From Thermoguttaceae bacterium (GTDB lineage Bacteria > Planctomycetota > Planctomycetia > Pirellulales > Thermoguttaceae): a DNA stretch of 64,000 nucleotides. The position numbers were made by a program, and so were the translations under genes. Below, in pieces: positions 16,439 to 25,097 of the stretch (position 1 is the first letter of the stretch; the number at the start of each line of letters is the position of its first letter). The notes under the pieces are model-generated. The model ran no database searches. It saw only the letters and a list, made by a program, of their open reading frames with translations, and was not told the origin of the DNA. The stretch lies in the NCBI GenBank assembly GCA_017408405.1, contig JAFQUP010000195.1, forward strand, positions 1 through 64,000, given 5' to 3'.

Positions 16439-17056
16439 ATGTTTTCAGGTATCGTTGAAGCAATGGGCACTATCGCCCGAATCGAAATGGAAGCAAATGG
16501 TCCCGGATGCCGTCTCGTCATTCGTGAAGCCGCAATCGCTGCAGAAACGAAAGTCGCGGATTCCGTCGCGATTAACGGCTGCTGCCTGACGGTTGTCGAA
16601 AAAAACGGTGATGAACTTGGGTTTGATGTTGGTCCGGAATCTCTGGCCCGAACCAATCTTGGTGAAAAGAAAGTGGGTGATTTCGTGAATATGGAGCGCG
16701 CCCTGGCTGTCGGAGACCGTCTCGGCGGACACATTGTCTCTGGACACGTTGACGGTACCGGAATTCTGCTTGAACGCAAAGATGAAAAAGAATGGTCTTT
16801 CTTCAAATTCGGCATCTCGCATGAAATCGCGAAACAGATGGTCGAAAAAGGTTCCATCGCCATTGACGGAACGAGCCTGACGGTCTGCGAATCTGAACCG
16901 GATTACTTTACCGTCGCCCTGATTCCATTCACCCTCGAAGTCACCACGCTCGGAAAAATGAAACCTGGAGACCGAGTCAATCTCGAAACCGACATTCTCG
17001 CGAAATATGTTCAGCGCCTGGTTGAATCCCAAAGCTGGGTCAAAAAAGAAAATTAA
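16439..17056 (+). CDS. ribE: Riboflavin synthase, alpha subunit
   Basis: 205 residues, full length. It dismutates two 6,7-dimethyl-8-ribityllumazine molecules to riboflavin and a pyrimidine. Two lumazine-binding domains are visible: N-terminal MFSGIVEAMG and SVAINGCCLTV, and C-terminal GGHIVSGHVDGTG and SIAIDGTSLTV. It has a strong AAAGGAG box 6 nt before the ATG. No other rib genes are adjacent, so the pathway is dispersed. It is convergent with the YchF-like gene. Confidence 0.97.
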   Translation: MFSGIVEAMGTIARIEMEANGPGCRLVIREAAIAAETKVADSVAINGCCLTVVEKNGDELGFDVGPESLARTNLGEKKVGDFVNMERALAVGDRLGGHIVSGHVDGTGILLERKDEKEWSFFKFGISHEIAKQMVEKGSIAIDGTSLTVCESEPDYFTVALIPFTLEVTTLGKMKPGDRVNLETDILAKYVQRLVESQSWVKKEN

Positions 17057-17070
17057 CGAATTCCAGAAAT

Positions 17071-17105
17071 AAAAAACTTCCGCGTCGAAAAAATCGGCGC
17101 GGAAG
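17071..17105 (-). terminator. Rho-independent terminator for the YchF-like gene
   Basis: A 12-bp GC-rich stem (17105-17094 with 17088-17077, one G/T pair) is followed on the minus strand by T6. The plus strand has no T-run after it. Confidence 0.85.
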
Positions 17106-17181
17106 CAAAATGACAAATTCAAATTCGTCTTATTGACGTTCAAGACTCTTCTTTAACGAGCCTTTCAATGTTTTCGGAGGT

Positions 17182-18216
17182 TCAAACACTAAACTTAATG
17201 TGAAGGCTGTCCCCATCCTGAAGCTGGTACCCCTTCATCTCACTATGCGCCAATCCCTCTGCCTTCACGGCACTTTCCGAACCAAGACGAATCAAAGCCG
17301 CGACTGGAATAACTTCCGCGCGAATGAAACCACGGGCAAGATCCGTATGAATCGTACCTGCCGCGTCCAACGCCGTCGCGCCTTTTCTGACGAGCCAGGT
17401 ACGAACTTCATCTTCACCTGCCGTAAAGAAAACCATTTGACCGGAAACATCCATCATCGTCGTGATGATTTCATCCCGCTCAACCGTTTTCAGCCCCATC
17501 TCCTCAATGAGCATTTGCCCATCTTCGGACGACATGGTGGAAAGTTCACGCATCAGTGAAACAGGAGCCGCGAGAACCTGAATTTTGTCACCAAGCATTC
17601 CCGTAAATCGACCGTAGTCCTGCTCATCATCTGCCGTATTCACCAGCACCATGCACGATTTATGCGTGAAAAGACGAAACGAGGCCAGAACATGGAGTTC
17701 ATCTGCGTCAAGTGCCTGCGCAGGAACCGGATTCCCTGTTTCAAGACCAGTAAATATTTTTTGAAGAGTATCCATCTCAAACTGAACACGTTCCTTCTCT
17801 TCTTTTGGAAGAGGACGCTTCTGGGATTCTTTCACGCGGTCTATTCGACGCTGAACAAGATCCATATCCGCAAATAGAAGATCTTCGTAGAATTTCTGAT
17901 ACTCTTCTTTCGGATCCGCTCCGCCATAGCCCGCGACAACCAGAACGAGAGAATCCACCTCACGAATGGACGCCAATTTCGCGGCATTTCCCTCCTGGTC
18001 ACGGCTCAGACCCGGCGTATCCGTTACTTCAATCAAAGCATGAGTAACTTTTTTCGGTTTATAGAGTTTCGCAAGTTCATCCAGACGCGCATCCGGAACT
18101 GCCGCCATCGCGCTCTGCCCCACGTGTGATTTGGCCGGGTCCGGCTCAACTCCAGTCAGCCACTGAAAGAGAGAGCTTTTTCCTGAACCCTGGTATCCTG
18201 CCAATCCGATTTTCAT
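17182..18216 (-). CDS. ychF: YchF/OLA1-family P-loop NTPase
   Basis: 344 residues. Seen: P-loop GYQGSGKSS (starting at G7), DTPGL, VLVNTADDE at the base-recognition position, a coiled-coil insert around residues 110-145 and a C-terminal TGS-like domain (AAGTIHTDLARGFIRAEV, LQDGDSLHIKFSV). The family binds ATP as well as GTP and acts in translation and stress control. The P-loop differs from the usual GLPNVGKST of YchF, so it may be a lineage-specific paralogue. The gene stands alone and ends in a strong terminator. Confidence 0.88.
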   Translation of the reverse strand: MKIGLAGYQGSGKSSLFQWLTGVEPDPAKSHVGQSAMAAVPDARLDELAKLYKPKKVTHALIEVTDTPGLSRDQEGNAAKLASIREVDSLVLVVAGYGGADPKEEYQKFYEDLLFADMDLVQRRIDRVKESQKRPLPKEEKERVQFEMDTLQKIFTGLETGNPVPAQALDADELHVLASFRLFTHKSCMVLVNTADDEQDYGRFTGMLGDKIQVLAAPVSLMRELSTMSSEDGQMLIEEMGLKTVERDEIITTMMDVSGQMVFFTAGEDEVRTWLVRKGATALDAAGTIHTDLARGFIRAEVIPVAALIRLGSESAVKAEGLAHSEMKGYQLQDGDSLHIKFSV

Positions 18217-18451
18217 ATTTATTCCCGTTTTTCTCGTTTTTACGTTTCGTTACCCGTGCCGCATTACGCGAACTTTCCCCGGTTAATGGAGATCTCAAGC
18301 AAATCTCCTGACATTTTTTCTTATTATATCAGAAAAAAACGTTTTGGAAAGGCCCCGCCCTCAAAAGCCTTTCCAAATTTCAGCCGGCTATTTCCAAAAA
18401 TTTCCAAAAATATTCCTGAAAACTTATGAAACACCAAGCCTTTACCCGCAA

Positions 18452-19900
18452 TCAATGAACGACGACCTCTTGTGCCCGTTCTTTTCCATTTGAATCCGTC
18501 CAGGAAAGTACGTACTTTCCACGGAATCCACGGAAGGAGATCGTACCGTTTTCATCCGCCTTAAGCGTCAGATTCGTCTTCCATTCATGATCAATCAGCT
18601 GCTTCAGTGCCCAATAAACCGGTTTCGGCTTCATATCACGCGTAAAGAAACCAGATTTAGTCGGTTCACCAGCGTAACCGCATCCGTCAACCACATTCCA
18701 CCACGTAATTCGGTAAATGCTAGGCCAGGAAAACCAAAGGCGGTACATATCGCGCGTTACCTGCGCCTGAATCGCTTCCGAACGCGGATCCGTTCCTGGC
18801 GCAGGAATCGTGATCTCACTCAAATGAATCGGGCGTTCCAGTTTGTCCAGCTCACGAAGATAAGCCTCAACATCACGCGGTTTCCACGATGTTCCATTCG
18901 TAACGCAGTCTTTTCCCGCGGCAATGTCCAAAATAGGTTTTGAACCAAAAATATGCATCTGAAGCCCAACCACATCGATCTTCGCACCACGATCAATTAA
19001 CTCACGAATAAACGGAGGATAAACCGCGCGCCATGAATCGTTAATTGAAAGCAAAACGTCCTTCGGGAATCCATTCTGCGCAATCTCCCACGTCTTGAAA
19101 GTATAGTCATCCGGCGTAAGCGGGTAACGTTTTTTTCCAGGCGTCGGTTCCACCGATTCATTCACTACGTCCCAACTGTCCAGCTGTCCCTGGTAACGCT
19201 CGACAATCCGACGCGTATGATCCGCGTACTTCTTCTCAAGTTCATCCTTACGGGCAGGATCCCACTCCTGAAGCCATTTCGGGAAAATCCGGCAATAAAT
19301 AATCGGATGACCGTGCATCGAAATTCCGTTTTCCTGACAGAATTTAATGATTGGCTCCGGACATGGCCGACGCCAGTGAGGCTCCTTCGTCGGTTCTTTC
19401 ACCTGATTCCAGTACTCCGCCGAATCGCAGTATTCCGCTTCAAATCGGGTTTTTCCTTCTTCCGGCTCTATTCCAGACCAATAAAAAGGAAGCGTTGCCG
19501 CGTTGAAAAACTTATCTTCTCCATAAAGCGAAAGATATTTCGCGTTCAATTCATCCGAACCGAGCTGATTGAAATTGAAAATCTGCGCGCCAAACTGGAA
19601 TTCATGGGTTCTCTGCGCGATTTTTACCTCACGGAACGCGGCGTCTTCAAGCGTAAACGAAACATCTGCCTTGCGGTACTTCTCAATTCGTTCATCAATC
19701 TCACGATTTATGTCATCGTTCCAGAGAGCATGATACTCCGCACTGACCGCCTCTCGCGGATCCATCGGCTTCCGCGCGGCCTCCTGATTTCCGTCTTCAG
19801 CAGTATTTTGAGCGGTAAGATTTACTGAAGAAATTCCACTTAACGCCAGTATCAGCAGAAAGATCATCTGCTTTCTTAAATGAGAGAATCGTTTTTTCAT
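18452..19900 (-). CDS. Secreted GH10 endo-1,4-beta-xylanase
   Basis: 482 residues. A signal peptide (about 1-30, ending SVNLTAQ) marks export. The GH10 barrel contains the general acid/base in DSWDVVNES (Glu248) and the nucleophile in PIHLSEITIP (Glu362), with the family motifs MHGHPIIY and VVGLQMHIFG. The C-terminal 60 residues form a small beta-rich extension. Expected action: internal cleavage of xylan backbones outside the cytoplasm. An AAAGGA box is 8 nt before the ATG. An inverted repeat upstream at 19971-19988 may be regulatory. No other xylan genes are adjacent. Confidence 0.93.
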   Translation of the reverse strand: MKKRFSHLRKQMIFLLILALSGISSVNLTAQNTAEDGNQEAARKPMDPREAVSAEYHALWNDDINREIDERIEKYRKADVSFTLEDAAFREVKIAQRTHEFQFGAQIFNFNQLGSDELNAKYLSLYGEDKFFNAATLPFYWSGIEPEEGKTRFEAEYCDSAEYWNQVKEPTKEPHWRRPCPEPIIKFCQENGISMHGHPIIYCRIFPKWLQEWDPARKDELEKKYADHTRRIVERYQGQLDSWDVVNESVEPTPGKKRYPLTPDDYTFKTWEIAQNGFPKDVLLSINDSWRAVYPPFIRELIDRGAKIDVVGLQMHIFGSKPILDIAAGKDCVTNGTSWKPRDVEAYLRELDKLERPIHLSEITIPAPGTDPRSEAIQAQVTRDMYRLWFSWPSIYRITWWNVVDGCGYAGEPTKSGFFTRDMKPKPVYWALKQLIDHEWKTNLTLKADENGTISFRGFRGKYVLSWTDSNGKERAQEVVVH

Positions 19901-19970
19901 AATTTTCCTTTCATTTCACTAAAAAAGGCGGGAAAAACAGGAACGAGACATTGCCGGGAGAAGGTTCCCA

Positions 19971-19988
19971 ACCTGAAAATGTTCAGGT
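19971..19988. promoter_or_regulatory. Inverted repeat upstream of the xylanase gene
   Basis: ACCTGAA and TTCAGGT flank a 4-nt loop, 71 nt upstream of the xylanase ATG. It could be an operator or a leader hairpin. There is no direct evidence for either. Confidence 0.35.
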
Positions 19989-20040
19989 AAACCCGGTTTC
20001 TCGATCAAGTCATTAAATTTTCACATTTTAATAGAAATAA

Positions 20041-20078
20041 TTAAAAAATCAGCGGGAAGTACTTTTCTCCGCTGATTT
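20041..20078 (-). terminator. Rho-independent terminator for glnS
   Basis: A perfect 10-bp stem (20078-20069 with 20055-20046) is followed on the minus strand by T6AATT. It begins about 10 nt after the glnS stop codon. Confidence 0.88.
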
Positions 20079-20087
20079 CTGATTTGG

Positions 20088-21761
20088 TCAATTTTTCTTC
20101 TGCTCTTTCGCCCAGGTATCTTTTAACGTGACCGTACTGTTAAAGACCGGTTTACCAGGAATGGAATCTTTATCGCAGCAGAAATATCCAAGACGCTCAA
20201 ACTGGCATCGGTATCCCGGCTCAACATTCGCCAATGCCGGTTCCAATTTGCATTCCGTGAGTACTTCCTCTGAGCGCGGATTAAAGTCAGCCATTCCAGT
20301 CTCTTCATCCTTGACGAGCAGCGGTTCGGGGAAAAGACGCACTTCCGCGTTCACGGCATGCGCGGCTGAAACCCAATGAATGGTTCCTTTGACCTTGCGC
20401 CCGTCAGGAGCCTGTCCGCCGCGGGTTTCCGGATCATAAGTGCATTTAAGTTCAATAATATTTCCATTCGCGTCTTTGACCACTTCCTCGCACTTGATGA
20501 AATATCCCCAGCGCAGACGCACTTCTTTTCCTGGAGCCAGACGGAAGAATTTTTTCGGCGGCTCTTCCATGAAATCATCACGCTCAATAAACAGCTCACC
20601 CGAAAATGGAATCTGCCGCGTACCGTCTTCCGGACGTTCCGGATTATTAACCGCATCCAAATAGTCCACTTTACCAGGTTCCCAGTTGGTAATCGTGACC
20701 TTCAGCGGACGAAGAACAGCCATCACACGCGGCGCGACCGCGTTCAGGTGTTCACGAACGTGAAACTCAAGAAGTGCCATATCAACGCACGAGTCCACTT
20801 TACTAACGCCAATGGTTCGGCAAAACTTCCGAATCGCTTCCGGAGTATATCCGCGCCGCCGAATACCGCAAATCGTCGGCATTCGCGGATCGTCCCAACC
20901 GCGCACGGAACCTGAATTAACCAGCTTAAGCAACAGACGCTTACTCATGACTGTCCCGGTCAAATTCAGGCGCGCAAACTCAATTTGCCGCGGATTATAG
21001 ATGCCGAGATTCTGGCAGAACCAATTATAGAGCGGACGATGATTCTCAAATTCCAATGTGCAAATCGAATGCGTAATCTTTTCAATCGAGTCACACTGAC
21101 CGTGCGTAAAATCGTACATTGGATAAATGCACCATTTGTCTCCGGTTCGATGATGTGTTGCCCTCAAAATACGGTACATTACGGGATCCCGCATATTAAT
21201 ATTTGGACTCGCCATGTCAATCTTGGCTCTCAAGGTACGTGAACCATCCGGAAACTCACCGTTTTTCATTCGCGTGAAAAGATCAAGATTCTCCTCAACA
21301 CTTCGATTTCGATCAGGACTTTCCACTCCGGGTCGCGTCAAATCGCCGCGCATCTGGCTGATTTCCTCACCGGTCTGGTCGCAGACATATGCCTTGCCGT
21401 CTTTAATCAACTGCACTGCCCATTCATAAAGCTGATCAAAATAATCCGACGCGAAGAACTTTTTATCCCAGTGAAACCCGAGCCATTCAATATCTTCCTG
21501 AATTGCTTCAACGTATTCGTCTTCTTCTTTCGAGGGATTCGTGTCGTCAAAGCGCAAATTGCATTTCCCGCCGTATTCCTGCGCGATACCGAAATTAAGA
21601 CAAATGGACTTCGCGTGTCCGATATGCAGATAACCATTAGGTTCCGGCGGAAAACGAGTCTGAATATCCGTGTGCTTCCCGGAAGCCAGATCTTCTTCGA
21701 CGATCTTCCGGATAAAATCTTTGGAACCCGTATTTTCATTGCGTACTTCGGCGTCAGCCAT
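20088..21761 (-). CDS. glnS: Glutaminyl-tRNA synthetase
   Basis: 557 residues from the ATG at 21761, which follows GGGAG about 9 nt upstream and gives the usual length for bacterial GlnRS. An in-frame TTG 72 nt upstream has no such site. Class I features: [15 protein letters not shown] (HIGH) and VMSKRLL (KMSKS type). C-terminal beta-barrel domains carry the anticodon-binding part. GlnRS is found in only some bacteria. Its presence here fits with tRNA-Gln(UUG) at 41421-41491. No T-box leader is visible. Confidence 0.97.
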   Translation of the reverse strand: MADAEVRNENTGSKDFIRKIVEEDLASGKHTDIQTRFPPEPNGYLHIGHAKSICLNFGIAQEYGGKCNLRFDDTNPSKEEDEYVEAIQEDIEWLGFHWDKKFFASDYFDQLYEWAVQLIKDGKAYVCDQTGEEISQMRGDLTRPGVESPDRNRSVEENLDLFTRMKNGEFPDGSRTLRAKIDMASPNINMRDPVMYRILRATHHRTGDKWCIYPMYDFTHGQCDSIEKITHSICTLEFENHRPLYNWFCQNLGIYNPRQIEFARLNLTGTVMSKRLLLKLVNSGSVRGWDDPRMPTICGIRRRGYTPEAIRKFCRTIGVSKVDSCVDMALLEFHVREHLNAVAPRVMAVLRPLKVTITNWEPGKVDYLDAVNNPERPEDGTRQIPFSGELFIERDDFMEEPPKKFFRLAPGKEVRLRWGYFIKCEEVVKDANGNIIELKCTYDPETRGGQAPDGRKVKGTIHWVSAAHAVNAEVRLFPEPLLVKDEETGMADFNPRSEEVLTECKLEPALANVEPGYRCQFERLGYFCCDKDSIPGKPVFNSTVTLKDTWAKEQKKN

Positions 21762-22012
21762 TTTTTCGCTCCCTCTTTGAACCGAGAAACTAAAATTACT
21801 TTTGTTCATTTTAACCGAAACCGAAAATTTCAAAAGAGGGGGGGAGCGGCAATTTTCATTTTTTTCTCATTTTTTTCACGTTTCCTGCCCTACTTTTATC
21901 TCTTCGATAAATTTTCATCAAATCACATTTCGTTATTCTGAAGAAGGAAAAGAAATCAGAATAAGCGTTTTTTCATTCGTTGGACATCTTGCCTGAAAGA
22001 TTTTTCTGCCCT

Positions 22013-22627
22013 TTACTCCTCTCTTAAAGCGGATGGTTCAATCTCAGCCAAATTTTCACTTTCTTCTTCGCCAATAATAAAAATATGGATAAAGACCAAA
22101 ATCATTCCGACGACCAGGCAAGAATCGGCAATATTGAAATTCGGCCAATGAAAAGAACCAATCATGACCAGTATCCAGTCCCGAACGGCATAAACGGCTT
22201 CTCCCGGCTGATGAATCGGAGCCTCATTAAGCCAAGGAATAAAATGCGCCTGCCACTGGAGCTGATGAAGTCCCAGGCGGTCAAACATATTTCCGAACGC
22301 TCCGCCGGTAAACAATCCCCCAACGATCGTCAAAAGGATACTCTTGGCAGCCCCAAACCGAAAAAGCCACACGGCGATTACGGCAAAAGCCAAAATCGAA
22401 GAGAGTGAAAAAAACCACGAAAAGCCCTGCCCCATTCCGAAGAGCGCGCCTTCATTAAGACTGGTCTGGATCCCAATGACATCTGGAATCCACCACAAAA
22501 CATCACGTTCTCCCGGAAGGCCGCAAACCGCAAAAGCCCATGATTTGGTTCCGAGATCTGCCGCCAGAACCAAAAAGAAAACGACCAAAAACAAAAAATA
22601 TCTCGAACAATGCAATTTTTGTGGCAT
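22013..22627 (-). CDS. lspA: Lipoprotein signal peptidase (signal peptidase II)
   Basis: 204 residues, with four membrane helices. The two catalytic aspartates lie in GNMFDR and FNIADSC, and the family motif LNEGALFG is present. A 30-residue periplasmic insert after GNMFDR makes it slightly longer than the common form. It cleaves prolipoproteins such as those encoded at 14187 and 52682. It lies 48 nt downstream of the DksA-like gene and is probably cotranscribed from the promoter at 23150-23177. Confidence 0.96.
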   Translation of the reverse strand: MPQKLHCSRYFLFLVVFFLVLAADLGTKSWAFAVCGLPGERDVLWWIPDVIGIQTSLNEGALFGMGQGFSWFFSLSSILAFAVIAVWLFRFGAAKSILLTIVGGLFTGGAFGNMFDRLGLHQLQWQAHFIPWLNEAPIHQPGEAVYAVRDWILVMIGSFHWPNFNIADSCLVVGMILVFIHIFIIGEEESENLAEIEPSALREE

Positions 22628-22675
22628 TTCGCTCTTAAATAATAAAAAAACGACAAATCAAAATAAAAATCAAGG

Positions 22676-23032
22676 TCAAAGCCCGGCCTTTTCGGCACAT
22701 TTGACGCACATTGAAGCGTACGGCATAACCTGAAGTCTGCGTTTGGGAATTCTTCCGCCGCAGACTTCGCAGATGTCGTACGTACCCTCATCAATCCTGC
22801 GAAGAGCTTCGTCAACCTGTTGAAGGGTCTCATGTCCGCTCTGGACAAGCTGAAGAGTAAAATCCCGATCGTAATTATCCGAGCCAATGTCCGCTAAATG
22901 AACAGGCATCGAAGAAAGCTCATTCTCATTGCGATTCAGGGCCAGATCCGCCATGTGGGTAACGTCCCCAACCAATCTGGCACGAAGAATCAGGAGGTTC
23001 TTTCGAAAAAGTTCCAAATCAGTATCACGCAT
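22676..23032 (-). CDS. TraR/DksA-family zinc-finger protein
   Basis: 118 residues. A coiled-coil N-terminal half is followed by a four-cysteine zinc finger (CEVC and CVKC), as in DksA/TraR proteins that bind the RNA polymerase secondary channel. The DxxDxA-type tip is not clearly kept, so the regulatory mode is uncertain. AGGAG lies about 9 nt before the ATG. It is the first gene of a likely two-gene unit with lspA. Confidence 0.92.
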   Translation of the reverse strand: MRDTDLELFRKNLLILRARLVGDVTHMADLALNRNENELSSMPVHLADIGSDNYDRDFTLQLVQSGHETLQQVDEALRRIDEGTYDICEVCGGRIPKRRLQVMPYASMCVKCAEKAGL

Positions 23033-23149
23033 TAGAGGACTCCTAAAAAAGGATTTGGTTCTTTAAAATGTTCCCGTATCGATCCGCGTTAAAAAATAAT
23101 CTACCCCTAAAAAGAAAAACTTTTGGGGACACACGAATCATTTAATATT

Positions 23150-23177
23150 ATTTTAGCTAATCCTCAAAATTTGTCAA
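23150..23177 (-). promoter_or_regulatory. Sigma70-like promoter for the dksA-like/lspA unit
   Basis: Minus strand TTGACA (23177-23172), 16-nt spacer, TAAAAT (23155-23150). Expected start near 23143. The leader of about 110 nt contains a CCCC...GGGG hairpin (23104-23128). Confidence 0.7.
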
Positions 23178-23523
23178 GAGAAAAATTTTGATTTTTTAAT
23201 ATTTTAATTCAAAAGAGAAAACCCGAAACACTAATTTCACGTGAAAGAAAACATCAAATACGGCTTAATACGCCAGTTCCTTCCTTAAACGCTCAAAATT
23301 TAACAAAAAATTAATAAAAATTTGTCAGATTTACCAAAATTTAGAAGCATATTTTAGCTACTGATCTTTTCTTGCCAGCAAAATTTCCCTGAAACAGGGA
23401 AAATCTTTTCCAAAATTTCTTCTAAAACCACCAGCAATTGATAGAAAGTATCATCTGTTTTTGTGTTAAATCAAAAATTTCTATTTTTTTTGACTTTTTT
23501 TGCGAAATACCAATCACCTGTAC
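23178..23523. other. AT-rich noncoding stretch, nothing recognised
   Basis: About 345 bp between two divergent promoters. It is very AT-rich, with several T and A runs. No reading frame, RNA fold or repeat was recognised. Confidence 0.5.
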
Positions 23524-23552
23524 TTGAAATTTTTTCTCCAAAGTGCTATACT
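23524..23552 (+). promoter_or_regulatory. Strong sigma70-like promoter for the noncoding RNA
   Basis: TTGAAA (23524-23529), 17-nt spacer, TATACT (23547-23552). The same hexamers and spacing occur before the kinase at 38008. Expected start near 23559, about 25 nt before the closing stem of the RNA. Confidence 0.75.
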
Positions 23553-23558
23553 TAAGAA

Positions 23559-23794
23559 AGAGTTAAGGGAAGCTCCTGAACTTAAAAAAACCTTCAACGC
23601 CTAATGCGCGGGAACTAAATATTGGTGAGCCGATAATGAGCTCGTAAGGGACCCGTTCCAAAAGTCTTCGAAGAATGTATCTGTGCGTGACTCCTCGAGA
23701 GAACGCACATCACAAGAAATCGAAGCTCGGGTATCCGCCTTTAATTTACGGGCTCTCCAATACCCCTGCCGACCTGGTGATTGAAGGTTTTTTT
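23559..23794 (+). ncRNA. Highly structured rod-like noncoding RNA, possibly 6S-like
   Basis: About 235 nt that can fold into one long rod. Outermost: 23584-23597 pairs with 23781-23794 (14 bp, ending in T7), extended by CGCC/GGTG (23598-23601 with 23776-23779). Then 23621-23631 with 23751-23761 (one T/T mismatch), CGTAA/TTACG (23643-23647 with 23746-23750), GGGACCCG with CGGGTATCC (23648-23655 with 23728-23736), CTTCGA/TCGAAG (23666-23671 with 23720-23725) and an apical TGTGCGT/ACGCACA (23682-23688 with 23703-23709). Its own promoter lies just upstream. Size, closing stem and interrupted rod recall 6S RNA, the regulator of housekeeping RNA polymerase, but no decisive signature was recognised. 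Signatures of tmRNA, RNase P RNA and SRP RNA are absent. Confidence 0.72.
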
Positions 23795-23905
23795 CATATT
23801 CCGCGTACTGACCTCTGTCTTCCGTCTGCCGCATTCAGAGAGTCTCGCCGAATCAATTTAGGAAAATGAACCAGTTAAAGTTTAGTCTGCCATCAGGAAA
23901 ATTTA

Positions 23906-24868
23906 ATGTCTCCATTTTTCCCCACTGTCGAAGTACTTCCTTCTGAACGTAACCAGATAATTCTTTCAGTAAATCCCAAGGCGGGACGCCGCTCTTCAAA
24001 AGCCAAAGCGGATCAGCTTGCTGAAGCTCTGCGTAAAGGAGGTATGGAAGTTGAAATTCTGACGGACCTCGCGACGGTCGCGCGAAAAGCGAATGAACTT
24101 CACCAGGCGGGCCAACTCCGCGCTTTAATCGGACTGGGCGGTGACGGAACGGCCGCGGAATTGACAAACCGAACAGAACCAGGAGTTCCAATCGCTCTCC
24201 TTCCGTGCGGAACCGCCAATCTTCTGGCCAAGCACCTGAAATACTCTTTCAAGCCTCAAAAATTTGCCGAAATGATTCTCGCCGGCCGTGTCGCGCGGCT
24301 TGACGCGGCTCAGGCAAATGACCGCCTTTTCCTCGCCATGATCGGTTTCGGTTTTGACGCGGAAGTCGTAAATCAGGTACACGCTGCCAGAATGAGTAAT
24401 CCCAAAGGAGCGCATATCAATTATTTTTCTTACGTGAAGCCAATCCTTAAGGCTCTTATCGGTTATCGTTTTCCTAAAGTTCGCGTTGAATTTCTTGATG
24501 ACGAGGGTAACCCCACCGGCGAGACTTACGATCGGTCCTGGGCATTTATCTGCAATATCCCGAATTATGGCTGGGGCGTCCCAATCGCTCCCGGCGCGAA
24601 CGCGTTTGATGGAAAACTTAATGCCTGCCTTTGGCGTGGAGCGACTCTTTGGAGCGGTCTCGTGCTTTCGCTTTTAGCTCAGCTTGGCGGAATCCACCGT
24701 TTCTGGTGGCGGGCAACGATGAAAAGCGGGAAAAACTTCCGCATGACTCTTGCGCCCAACCAGCCGGAAGGCACTGTCCTTCCTTACCAGCTGGACGGTG
24801 ACCCTGCCGGAGTACTCCCCGTAAACGTGAAGATTCTCGAAAAACGTCTCACGATTTTCGTAAAATAA
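23906..24868 (+). CDS. Diacylglycerol kinase-like lipid kinase
   Basis: 320 residues. The DAGK catalytic domain shows the nucleotide loop LGGDGTAAEL and the following PCGTANLLAKHL, with NPKAGRRSSKAK near the N-terminus. The C-terminal beta-rich half is typical of the YegS/DgkB/sphingosine-kinase group. Expected role: ATP-dependent phosphorylation of a lipid such as diacylglycerol for recycling or signalling. The exact substrate cannot be told from sequence. AGGA lies about 9 nt before the ATG. It may share the upstream RNA promoter only if the T7 at 23788-23794 is read through. Confidence 0.92.
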   Translation: MSPFFPTVEVLPSERNQIILSVNPKAGRRSSKAKADQLAEALRKGGMEVEILTDLATVARKANELHQAGQLRALIGLGGDGTAAELTNRTEPGVPIALLPCGTANLLAKHLKYSFKPQKFAEMILAGRVARLDAAQANDRLFLAMIGFGFDAEVVNQVHAARMSNPKGAHINYFSYVKPILKALIGYRFPKVRVEFLDDEGNPTGETYDRSWAFICNIPNYGWGVPIAPGANAFDGKLNACLWRGATLWSGLVLSLLAQLGGIHRFWWRATMKSGKNFRMTLAPNQPEGTVLPYQLDGDPAGVLPVNVKILEKRLTIFVK

Positions 24869-24940
24869 AAGCAGCCAAACGAGACAATAAAAAATAAAGG
24901 ATTCATTTAAGCGAAATTCGTTCTCAAAATCTCATCAAAA

Positions 24941-24972
24941 AAACAGCACGCCTCAAAAACCGCGTGCTGTTT
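24941..24972. terminator. Bidirectional terminator between lipid kinase and metG
   Basis: A perfect 11-bp stem (24941-24951 with 24962-24972). T7 follows on the minus strand and a short T-run on the plus strand, so it works best for metG. Confidence 0.85.
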
Positions 24973-25097
24973 TCGGATTAAACTTCGAAAGAAAACTTCA
25001 AAAGAAAACGGTCGAGCGTCTCGAAACCGTTCAACCGTTCCATCCAATTTTCTTCATCCATTAACATTGCCGAAACCAAGGCACCGTTCGCAAAAGT

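Noticed and set aside
21762..22012. T-box leader for glnS, and likewise for metG
   Set aside because: No AGGGTGGNACCGCG-type box or leader terminator was seen upstream of either gene.
23559..23794. tmRNA, RNase P RNA or SRP RNA as identity of the structured RNA
   Set aside because: No tRNA-like ends, no GAGGAAAGTCC or ACAGAA-type RNase P blocks and no GGAAGGAAGCAGC-type SRP loop were found.
23601..23869. Two overlapping 64-77-codon frames, one on each strand
   Set aside because: They lie across the structured RNA, lack ribosome binding sites, and cross stems that explain the sequence better.
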